Shown: piece by piece, positions 23,694-30,163 of the stretch
Numbering within the stretch: the first letter of the stretch is position 1
Layout of the letters: each line of letters begins with the position of its first letter
Assembly (NCBI GenBank): GCA_014361095.1
Contig: JACIWF010000003.1
Location: 1-30,163 of the forward strand
DNA: 30,163 nucleotides
DNA from: Hadesarchaea archaeon
GTDB lineage: Archaea; Hadarchaeota; Hadarchaeia; Hadarchaeales; Hadarchaeaceae
Direction: 5' to 3'
Translations under genes and position numbers: made by a program
Notes under the pieces: generated by a model
Databases searched by the model: none
What the model was told of the DNA's origin: nothing
The model's input: the letters and a program-made list of their open reading frames with translations, nothing else

Positions 23694-26600
23694 CTACAGC
23701 GCCTCCGTTGGCTTTGTCGTGAACCTCGCGTGCTCCTCCGGGGTGCTCATGAAGCGGATCGGAACGCGGATGCCCTTCGAGAGGAGTATGGCTTCACCCT
23801 GGGAGAAATTTGTGCACTGTTCGATCTCAAAGTCGGTGAGGTCGAAGGCCTCTCGAATCAGGTTCGCCGATGCCTCGTCCTGGTTGAACAGGATCTTCGT
23901 GGCGCAGTTCTCGATGACCGCCTTGCACTTCTCCGAGGCGAACACATCGGCGGGACGCTGAGAGCAGAGCACGAAGAGCACGTTCCGCTTGCGCCCGCGC
24001 CTGGCGACGGACTCAAGGAAACTCGCGGAGATGGGCAACTGGGAGTACAGCCACACCTCGTCCACTATCACGACCTTGAGGCGTTCGCGGGGCATCTCCT
24101 CTATGCGCTTCCAGATTTTTCCAAAGATCAGCAGGCTGGCCAGGTGCAGCGCCCCTTTCTCCCTCGAGACCTGAATGGCCTGGTGGAGCTCCCGGAAGGA
24201 GAAGATCGCCCTGTCCTTGATCGGCTCCGGCTTCCCGCTGAAGAGGAAGCTGTTGGTTCCCTTCAGTAGCCCGTCCAGCCGTTTCCTCAAGGCTTTGCCG
24301 ACGTTTTTGTACAGGTCCTGAAGGGAGCTGGACCTCTGGACCGCCACCTGCAGCTCCGATAGCATGTCGGGATCGTCCGCCACGCCGAGCAGATCGGAGA
24401 GAATGTTGAGCACCATGTCCTTGGCGCCGGGGAAGAGCAGAAAAGGATCCAGTCCAAGTTTGCGCGACCTCCCCACGTGGACGACCTGGGCGGTCAGGTC
24501 GACTGGGAGCATGGCGCGCGCGTACTCGTTTTCCGGGTCAATGATGAAAAAGGCGGTGTCGGGGTCGCGCTCCAGTAGCCTGGTGAGGAGCGTCTTGGCG
24601 GCGTATGAGTTGTGGACGATGATATCATTTGCGACGAAGTTGTGTGTCGGGTTCATCGAAAGATCATAGGTCGGTTCTTTGCCGGCGTAGGTCACCGACA
24701 CCACCTCATCCCAGAAGATGTCGCTTTCGGCCAGCGCGCGTAATTCTTCTGAACCCAGAGCTTCAGCAAAGAATTTTAACAAGGGCCTACTTGGACAGTG
24801 TAAGAAATAAGACGATAACCCTTTCTTATTTTTCAAACCGCGTTGATGACTGATCTCTTTCCATGTCTTTTCCTTTTCTTGTTTGATTGCGCGCACTCTT
24901 GACCACACCTCTTTTGGAATGGTGTCCACGTTGGTGTTGCTGTGCTTGGACATGCATGCATTTTTGATTGCTTCAAAATCCTTTCTCTGAAAATCGCCTA
25001 TCTCCTCTAAAAATTTCTTGGCCATTTCCAAATTCTGAATCTCCACCAAGTAAGCGGGCTGTTTTTTAGTCTTCTTTTCTCTCAATTTAGCCACAACCCC
25101 GAAACGGAGGAGCAGGTGCTGAACTTGTGTCGCTATTTTTTCTGATGAAGAAGAGTACCCAATGTTTACCTTGCCCCCTGTGAAGGTCGCCCAACCATCG
25201 CACGCAAACAACCGATTCAGAAAGAGGGCGAGTTTCTCCTTTTTCAACCTGAAGACGACCGAAGGAATCTCCTTTTCATATGAAAGTTTACCATGGATAT
25301 TCAACTCCTTTAGCCACTTCCTAAACTCAGTTTTAACGATGATTGGTCTATAAACTCCCGCTTTTTTGAGATTGAAAACGACTGCTTCGCGGGTACAGTG
25401 AAATACTGTAGAAATTTGCAACGGAGAAAGCCCAGCTTTATAAAGAGCGATCTGTGTTTCAATTTTCTTTTTTCGATCTTTTTTCGCTTCTTCGATTTGA
25501 GCACGAAAGAGTTCGATCACTGAAGAGGGATCGCTTACAAAGTTTGAAGGGCGAGAACCGGTGACGAATACCTCTTTCGCTTTTCCTTTTATAACAGTTC
25601 GAACGTAAGTTGAATGAAACCTTGAAACACACTCAATAAAATCTTTTATAGTATTTTCATCACTGTCGGTGAACCTTATTGTCCCTTTCTTTGGAGCACA
25701 ACCGTCAGCGAGCATGTACGCTAAAGCTTTAACTTGATAATCGGGCATGTCCTCGTTACCGAAGACGGGTATGACACGGGGGACCGCTATCCTCTCCCCT
25801 TTCCTGAGGTCTTTGCAGGCCTTCCATCCAGAAATGGTCAGAAACGGATGCTCCGCGGTTACTCTGATCTTCTTTCCAAGCCTTGTTCTGAGCTCATACA
25901 CGTCCTGGAAGCCGTTTTCGTAGTAAGCAATCGGTTTTTCCGCAGCCAGCTTCAGGTCCGAACCGAGGGTCAAAACCTTTCCTTCCTTTTTGTTCACGAC
26001 CTGGTCGATTCGGACAAGGTCTCCGGTCTCGGGATTAACTATTAGAGTGGAACCCGCAACGCACTTCCCCGCGCCGGAAACACCTATGACGGCTATGTTC
26101 TGGTTCATCCTCAGGTACGGGTCGAAGATCACGGGCGCGCCGGTCATCCTGTTTACCCCGAGACAGACGCCGCCCGGGGTCTCGATCATGTCCGCGCTGA
26201 CGAACGGGAAAAAAGCACCCAGCGTCACGGTGTCGGCGTAGAGAACTTTCCCCAGGTCACCGCGCAGCAGATCGTCCTGGACGAAAAGCGGCGCGTCGAT
26301 GTAGATCAGCTTCCCCCTGCAGTGCGAGCGCAGCCTCTTCATCCTCTCGCTGAGTTCGGCCTCGGTGCTCCCCCCGACCGTGATGTTCGCGATCACCTGG
26401 AAAAGCCTGGACTCGCCCATCGTCAGGCGATTGAGCGCTTCCTGCGCCATCTGCCCCTCGGCGATCTCCTGCTGCTGGACACGGCCGCCGTACGCGAAGC
26501 CGAGCTTGAGCCTGTAGTGCTTTTCGAGCTTCGCCACAGCATCGCCCTGCGGAAGCGGCTTCACGCTCAGGACGATCCTGTCGACAATCCCGTAGAGCTC

Positions 26601-27713
26601 GCAGAGAAATCCCTCGATGAGCGTCTGAGGCAGCTCGCAGACGGTGGCGGTCCGGAGCGTGCGCCCTCCCTCGACGGCGACGAAGGACTTGGTCACATGA
26701 ACCTGGTTCGGGTAGGGAATTTCCGTGGTGCGCTGGTAGCTCAGCCCGGCCGTTTCGAGCTGAGCCTCCAGGGGCTCCTCCGCCAGGACGAAGAACCTGA
26801 AGTACTCAGTTCTAAACGCTGTTCCTCCGATCTCCACTTCCTTCGACGACCGCACGGCCATTATCTTGACGGGAGTGTCGAGCGAGTTGAGGAAGCTCCT
26901 GAAGCCGTTGACGATCCGGTCCTGCTCTTTGTCCGGGAGGGAAATGAAGTTCATCGGAAAGAGCTCGTAGACGTACAGCCGCTCGAGCACTTTCTTCTCC
27001 TCTTCCTCCTCTTTGGACGGCGCCTCCTTGAGCTGGGCGCGCTCGGCTTTCTCTTCAGGGTTTTTTGCTCCGGGGCTCTCCTGCTCTTTTGGACCACCGG
27101 CCTCGACCCTGATCGCCTCAACCACGACCTTGCTCCCCTTCAGTTTAACGGTCAGGTTGAATGCCCCGGGTTGTGGTGGAGTGAAAACAATCGAGTACGC
27201 GCCGTCCTTATCCGTGCGTCCGGTGTCGTACGGCTTGCCGTCGACCTCGACATCGTACACGGCGTTCGCGAGGCGCCTGCCCGTCGACGGGTCGAAGAGA
27301 ACGCCGACGATGCGGGTCGGCTCTCCGAGTGGGACTATCATCGGTTTGGCACCAATGGCAGGCGCGGGTCCTTTTCGCTTTGCTGGTTTTGCGCCGGCCA
27401 TCACGGTCGGTTTCCGGAAGCCGAACGCTTTGCGAACGAAATAATACAGGTACCACTCCGGCGCAAAGACCCTGCCCCTGCGCACGAGGAGGGCGGCGCA
27501 GACCGCGAAGACCGCCGCAGCGCCGAAGAGCATATACAGGGGATCGGAAAAGAAAAGAGGTACAATTACTGTGCCCGCGAAGTACGCCATCCCCACGCAG
27601 AAAAGCAGCACGATGAGCTGCCTTGGGGTGAGCCTCATCAACTTGAAATCGAACAGAGGCACATTGTAGTAGCCCATATCGGCAAACCAGGTTGTCCTGA
27701 TCACGCGCGGCAT
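23694..27713 (-). CDS. VirB3/VirB4-like AAA ATPase with a P-loop intein
   Basis: This 1339-aa precursor would splice to an ATPase of about 854 aa. Residues 33-52 and 56-77 are two TM helices, as in VirB3 or VirB3-VirB4 fusions. Residues about 132-205 form a carboxypeptidase-regulatory/transthyretin-like beta domain (TGRTDKDGAYSIVF), followed by a Glu/Lys-rich linker. Residues about 245-520 are the VirB4/TraC-type N-terminal domain. Walker A is GVSGAGK (544-550) joined after splicing to S1036. Walker B is VVIVDE with D1218-E1219, and SQRP follows at 1251-1254. VirB4/HerA ATPases drive DNA or protein translocation across membranes. ATG 27713 has the shared promoter element 32.5 nt upstream and no Shine-Dalgarno site. 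It heads an operon of seven tightly packed genes. An Ig-like insertion between the TM region and the VirB4 domain is unusual. Confidence 0.88.
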   Translation of the reverse strand: MPRVIRTTWFADMGYYNVPLFDFKLMRLTPRQLIVLLFCVGMAYFAGTVIVPLFFSDPLYMLFGAAAVFAVCAALLVRRGRVFAPEWYLYYFVRKAFGFRKPTVMAGAKPAKRKGPAPAIGAKPMIVPLGEPTRIVGVLFDPSTGRRLANAVYDVEVDGKPYDTGRTDKDGAYSIVFTPPQPGAFNLTVKLKGSKVVVEAIRVEAGGPKEQESPGAKNPEEKAERAQLKEAPSKEEEEEKKVLERLYVYELFPMNFISLPDKEQDRIVNGFRSFLNSLDTPVKIMAVRSSKEVEIGGTAFRTEYFRFFVLAEEPLEAQLETAGLSYQRTTEIPYPNQVHVTKSFVAVEGGRTLRTATVCELPQTLIEGFLCELYGIVDRIVLSVKPLPQGDAVAKLEKHYRLKLGFAYGGRVQQQEIAEGQMAQEALNRLTMGESRLFQVIANITVGGSTEAELSERMKRLRSHCRGKLIYIDAPLFVQDDLLRGDLGKVLYADTVTLGAFFPFVSADMIETPGGVCLGVNRMTGAPVIFDPYLRMNQNIAVIGVSGAGKCVAGSTLIVNPETGDLVRIDQVVNKKEGKVLTLGSDLKLAAEKPIAYYENGFQDVYELRTRLGKKIRVTAEHPFLTISGWKACKDLRKGERIAVPRVIPVFGNEDMPDYQVKALAYMLADGCAPKKGTIRFTDSDENTIKDFIECVSRFHSTYVRTVIKGKAKEVFVTGSRPSNFVSDPSSVIELFRAQIEEAKKDRKKKIETQIALYKAGLSPLQISTVFHCTREAVVFNLKKAGVYRPIIVKTEFRKWLKELNIHGKLSYEKEIPSVVFRLKKEKLALFLNRLFACDGWATFTGGKVNIGYSSSSEKIATQVQHLLLRFGVVAKLREKKTKKQPAYLVEIQNLEMAKKFLEEIGDFQRKDFEAIKNACMSKHSNTNVDTIPKEVWSRVRAIKQEKEKTWKEISHQRGLKNKKGLSSYFLHCPSRPLLKFFAEALGSEELRALAESDIFWDEVVSVTYAGKEPTYDLSMNPTHNFVANDIIVHNSYAAKTLLTRLLERDPDTAFFIIDPENEYARAMLPVDLTAQVVHVGRSRKLGLDPFLLFPGAKDMVLNILSDLLGVADDPDMLSELQVAVQRSSSLQDLYKNVGKALRKRLDGLLKGTNSFLFSGKPEPIKDRAIFSFRELHQAIQVSREKGALHLASLLIFGKIWKRIEEMPRERLKVVIVDEVWLYSQLPISASFLESVARRGRKRNVLFVLCSQRPADVFASEKCKAVIENCATKILFNQDEASANLIREAFDLTDFEIEQCTNFSQGEAILLSKGIRVPIRFMSTPEEHARFTTKPTEAL
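24609..26063 (-). mobile_element. Class 1 intein with LAGLIDADG homing endonuclease
   Basis: The 485-residue insert (551-1035 of the precursor) begins at Cys551 and ends VHN, with Ser1036 as the +1 extein residue. Splicing blocks are intact: TAEHPF with H622, and the C-terminal block YDLSMNPTHNFVANDIIVHN. Two LAGLIDADG-type helices, LAYMLADG (D670) and LNRLFACDG (D839), indicate a potentially active homing endonuclease. A helix-turn-helix-like stretch (AGLSPLQISTVFHCTREAVVF) lies between them. The insertion site splits the Walker A lysine from its serine, so the ATPase is inactive until splicing. Roughly 24780-25760 is visibly more AT-rich than the host gene, consistent with lateral acquisition. 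Confidence 0.93.
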
Positions 27714-27741
27714 ACTATCGTAAAATCAGGGAAAGAGCCGA

Positions 27742-27756
27742 TTTTTATGGAGAAAC
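27742..27756 (-). promoter_or_regulatory. Promoter of the VirB4-like operon
   Basis: Minus-strand GTTTCTCCATAAAAA, with its TATA part centred 32.5 nt before ATG 27713. GTTTCTC is identical to the upstream half of the TFB-TBP gene promoter, linking the two. Confidence 0.6.
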
Positions 27757-27786
27757 ATTGGTTTTCCCCAAGGTAAATCAGGCTCT

Positions 27787-28626
27787 CTATTTGGACACAA
27801 CTTTCAATATCGAAACGCGCGAGAGCGACACGGCCCTCGCGATTTCCTCCTGCGTCACGCTCCTGTCGCTCGCCTCGTAGATGGCGGCCGAGATCATCTT
27901 CAGCGCTTCCTTTTCGGTAACGGCTTCTGCGGTCTTCAGCCTCTCCAAGACGCGCTGCTTCACAGTTTCGCTGATCCCCAGCTTGGCGGCAATATTGTTC
28001 ATTACGGACATTGGTGAGACCGGGGGCGGCCTGAGCGGGAAGTGCTTCGCCAGTTCAAGGTATGCGTTCCTCAGCTTTTCCAGGCTGGCGCCACACGCAG
28101 ATGCAAATTCCTTCAGATCTCTGCGGATGCTAAACTCCCTGCAGGCAAGATAAACGGCTGCCACCGCCACACACTCTGCGGGATACCCCCTGAAGGTCTT
28201 TTTTGTCGCCTTGCGGTAGAGGAGGGCAGCCCGTTCATTGATGTACCGCGGCAGGCCGAGGTTGTAACATATCGTTTTTTGTACCTGTAGGGCACGAATG
28301 AGCGACCGGTCGTGATTTTCGAGCCGCTGATCCCACTTTCTCAGGCGGCGGAACTTCGCCCTGCTCTCCGGCGAAAGTCCTTTTCCACGCGCGTCGCTGT
28401 CATCCCAGCCCACCATGGAGCTTATGCCGCGGTCGTGCAGAGTCTCCGAAATGGGGGGCCCGGTGTGTTTTTTCTTTTCTCCCTCGAACGCGCGCCAGTC
28501 AGGCCCCGTGTCAACGATGCGTTCCTGAACGATGAAACCGCAGCTGGTGCAGATGAGCTCGCCGCGGTCATGATCCTGCACGAACTTGGTACCGCCGCAC
28601 TGCGGGCAGGCTTCCCTGTGAGACAA
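27787..28626 (-). CDS. tfb: Transcription factor B (TFB), stand-alone copy
   Basis: This 279-aa TFIIB-type initiation factor bridges TBP-bound promoter DNA and RNA polymerase. It has a zinc ribbon (C7, C10, C26, C29), a reader segment with LHDRGISS, cyclin fold 1 (about 100-190) and a shorter cyclin fold 2 (about 200-279) ending in a recognition helix (TQEEIARAVSLSRVSILKVV). The total length is slightly below the usual 300 or so. No TBP follows it, in contrast to the fusion at 1177-2688. The start is a TTG directly after the TGA of the upstream gene, with GGTGGT at Shine-Dalgarno distance; no ATG precedes the zinc ribbon. Whether it is the housekeeping TFB or another specialised one cannot be decided here. 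Confidence 0.9.
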   Translation of the reverse strand: MSHREACPQCGGTKFVQDHDRGELICTSCGFIVQERIVDTGPDWRAFEGEKKKHTGPPISETLHDRGISSMVGWDDSDARGKGLSPESRAKFRRLRKWDQRLENHDRSLIRALQVQKTICYNLGLPRYINERAALLYRKATKKTFRGYPAECVAVAAVYLACREFSIRRDLKEFASACGASLEKLRNAYLELAKHFPLRPPPVSPMSVMNNIAAKLGISETVKQRVLERLKTAEAVTEKEALKMISAAIYEASDRSVTQEEIARAVSLSRVSILKVVSK

Positions 28627-28974
28627 TCAACCACCCGCGGCATCGTCCTCACCTTTTCCACCTCCTTTCCTGTTCCTTTCCCGCGCCTCGAAGTACGCCT
28701 CGCGCGCTAGGGCCAAGCTGATAAGCAGCCATGCCGCGAGGGCGAGCGCGGCCGCCTGGTAGAAATCGTATTGCGCCAGGCCTGCGCTGAGTGATATGAT
28801 CATCGTGAAGAGGAGCAAAGACACACCCAAAAAGAGCCGGCGGCCGGCGTAGACAAAGCCGGCGCCCCAGATGAAGAAGTTGAGAAACGCGGCGAGCCAG
28901 GGGTTCCGGCGCCCGAACGCCCTTTTCAAGTGCTTCTTGATTTCAGAGGAGTTCAATCTCAATCGCCTCGGCAT
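28627..28974 (-). CDS. Small three-TM membrane protein
   Basis: This 115-aa protein has a basic N-terminal amphipathic stretch (IKKHLKRAFGRRNPW). Hydrophobic segments follow at about 26-44 (LAAFLNFFIWGAGFVYAG), 46-66 and 72-90, and the tail is charged and Gly-rich. GAGFVYAGRR resembles small TM2-like membrane proteins, but the match is weak. The ATG at 28974 overlaps the nuclease gene by 32 nt. A TTG at 28956, with GAGGCG upstream, is an equally plausible start. The stand-alone TFB gene begins at the base after its stop. Function unknown. Confidence 0.65.
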   Translation of the reverse strand: MPRRLRLNSSEIKKHLKRAFGRRNPWLAAFLNFFIWGAGFVYAGRRLFLGVSLLLFTMIISLSAGLAQYDFYQAAALALAAWLLISLALAREAYFEARERNRKGGGKGEDDAAGG

Positions 28975-29647
28975 TCAATTTTTCCTTCTGTGTTTCGGAC
29001 CGCCCGGCGAACGTACAGATCTGCCCGAACTCGCAGTCGCGGCACATCCACGCCGGGCAGGGCGGCAGGAGCGACGGGTTGTTGGTTGCCATGGCCTTCT
29101 CGAGCAGCTGCTTTCTGCCAAGCATTTCGGCGCGTATCGCCTCCAGGTCGCCCGGATCCACGTCAAATACCTGGAGCGCCGGCGCCGTGCGCCGCTGGTC
29201 GCCCTCCCTCAGACCCAAGTAAAACAGCCAGAGCTGCGCGCGCGTGCTGCCGGTCATGGCGCAGTAGTACTTGATCTGGAGGATCCACTCCTGGTGGTCG
29301 TGGGCAATGCGCTCTGGTGTCAGGAGCGTCTGTATTCTGGTGGTTTTGATCTCGATGACACTGTCCTGGAAAATATCTACCGTGCCGCGTATACCCATCC
29401 ACTCCACCGAAACCTCACGGTACTGCGGCTGCGCGGCGAGCATCTGGATTATGGAATGGTGCCCTCTCCCGGCCATGAAGAACCCTACAAGCCTGTCGGA
29501 GAGCGCCGCTTCTGGATATTTGGTTCGGTAGTAGTGCTTCAGGGGGTATATCAGGCTGCTGACGTGGATCCCCTCGCGCTGCCTGCTCAAGTGGCGCCTG
29601 GCCGCCTCGAGGATCTGGTCGCGGACGGTGGTGTTTTCTGTTATCAT
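28943..29647 (-). CDS. Cas4/RecB-like PD-(D/E)XK nuclease with Cys cluster
   Basis: This 234-aa protein has the RecB-family active site: H63/H64 in GRGHHSII, D91 in GTVDIF, E99-x-K101 in VIEIKTTR, and Q124 in WILQIKYYC. Four C-terminal cysteines (C197, C202, C205, C211; C-x4-C-x2-C-x5-C) resemble the iron-sulfur cluster site of Cas4 and AddB. Such enzymes cut single-stranded ends. No cas1, cas2 or repeat array is nearby, so this is a stand-alone Cas4-like nuclease, as often seen in archaeal viruses and plasmids or in repair operons. Its ATG overlaps the TGA of the GINS-like gene. It is upstream of, and probably co-transcribed with, the three-TM protein and TFB genes. Confidence 0.86.
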   Translation of the reverse strand: MITENTTVRDQILEAARRHLSRQREGIHVSSLIYPLKHYYRTKYPEAALSDRLVGFFMAGRGHHSIIQMLAAQPQYREVSVEWMGIRGTVDIFQDSVIEIKTTRIQTLLTPERIAHDHQEWILQIKYYCAMTGSTRAQLWLFYLGLREGDQRRTAPALQVFDVDPGDLEAIRAEMLGRKQLLEKAMATNNPSLLPPCPAWMCRDCEFGQICTFAGRSETQKEKLNAEAIEIELL

Positions 29648-30163
29648 TCTGAACCCTCCGCTTGCTTTTTAGCCGAACCGCCTCCCAGAGGTTTCAGCTC
29701 GACAAATCCGAAGCGCCGTTGGAGTTCCAACGCTTCAGGTGTCGGAAGTACCAGTGCCGTGCCCTTAGCTATCGGATCTTTTAGCGTAGGGACAATTTGG
29801 CCGGGGTAGTCCTCTGTAAAAGTTACCAAGTACGAGCCGGCCGTTTCCGCCCTGCTTCCCCCGTCCCCGGGGCTGCCTACAAACTCAACCCAGCCCTTCT
29901 GCCTGAATTCTTCCGCCAGCGCCAGCGGTAGTTCTTTGACATCGCCGGCTACAAAGGGCCCCAGGATGGTTTTGCTTTTATCTTCTGGGTCCTGGACCTC
30001 CACGGCTTCGACATTTGCGACAAAACGGCAGAGAACATTTTGGGACAGATATCCAAGTAAATTTGAAAATTTTTGACCATTTGTTTTTTCGGCGGTGGAA
30101 TTTTGAATTTTTTCTAACAGGAGTTTTGCTTTACAATTTGTTTCAAGACAGGAAAGACAGAAA
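29644..30163 (-). CDS. GINS-like protein, 5' end beyond the window
   Basis: The frame stays open to the window edge, giving 173 visible codons with the N-terminus missing. The visible start has FCLSCLETNC, a CxxCx4C cluster. A helical stretch leads to VLCRFVANVEAVEV, and then GPFVAGDVKELPLALAEEFRQKG (positions about 80-103). The last pattern matches the small B domain of archaeal GINS51/Sld5-type subunits of the replicative helicase. A low-complexity tail of about 65 residues follows. A GTG at 30003 could be taken as the start, but codon content upstream of it is clearly protein-like. Its stop overlaps the nuclease ATG. The GINS assignment is tentative because the helical A domain is off-window and the cysteines are not a usual GINS feature. 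Confidence 0.5.
   Translation of the reverse strand, partial: FCLSCLETNCKAKLLLEKIQNSTAEKTNGQKFSNLLGYLSQNVLCRFVANVEAVEVQDPEDKSKTILGPFVAGDVKELPLALAEEFRQKGWVEFVGSPGDGGSRAETAGSYLVTFTEDYPGQIVPTLKDPIAKGTALVLPTPEALELQRRFGFVELKPLGGGSAKKQAEGSE

Noticed and set aside
26322..27776. Long plus-strand open frame (484 codons) opposite the VirB4-like gene.
   Set aside because: It is a GC-rich antisense shadow of a strongly supported ATPase, with no domain pattern and no promoter.
28943..29647. CRISPR-Cas locus based on the Cas4-like nuclease.
   Set aside because: No repeat array and no cas1, cas2 or effector gene is present in the window.

Overview
The window is archaeal. It carries two TFIIB-type factors with N-terminal zinc ribbons, a TATA-binding protein domain, class III (archaeal type IV) pilin signal peptides, a GINS-like domain, and TATA elements about 33 nt before many start codons with short or absent leaders. 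TTG and GTG starts are common. No rRNA, tRNA, CRISPR array or insertion sequence was seen, and I cannot place the organism below domain level. Carriage of its own basal transcription factors, a VirB4-type ATPase and replication/nuclease genes would fit either a chromosomal surface-apparatus island or an integrated mobile element.

Layout. Bases 1-1010 are AT-rich, with a YwgA-like gene and a convergent PIN-domain gene. At 1177-2688 (minus) lies the most striking gene: one uninterrupted frame encoding a complete TFB (zinc ribbon, reader/linker, two cyclin folds) followed by a complete two-repeat TBP. Next comes a decayed plus-strand frame containing an in-frame TGA (2726-3094) and a plus-strand three-TM membrane protein (3112-4299). 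From 4309 to 27713 everything is on the minus strand and forms one large surface-apparatus locus. Read in transcription order it is: a VirB3/VirB4-like ATPase with an intein in its P-loop (27713-23694), a basic membrane protein, an RHH protein, a PH-domain membrane protein, a two-TM protein, a 40-aa zinc ribbon, and an 837-aa secreted, C-terminally anchored protein; then a pilin with a GLUG repeat domain inserted in it; then two tandem pilins; then a pilin-FN3 protein, a 1445-aa adhesin and a pilin-like DUF2341 protein; then the secretion ATPase and TadC-type platform; then a secreted PKD protein. Upstream of this (27787-30163) sit a second TFB, a three-TM protein, a Cas4-like nuclease and a GINS-like protein that runs off the window.

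How it may work together. The ATPase and TadC platform would assemble the pilins into a filament. The large adhesin, the DUF2341, FN3, GLUG and PKD proteins would be displayed on or near it. The VirB4-like operon could power a linked translocation or DNA-transfer function. Six minus-strand promoters in the locus, and the promoter of the TFB-TBP gene itself, share a 15-nt element resembling GTTWMTC + AATAAAAA at an almost constant 32-36 nt from the chosen start codon. This suggests, but does not prove, that the TFB-TBP fusion is a dedicated initiation factor that drives both itself and this locus.
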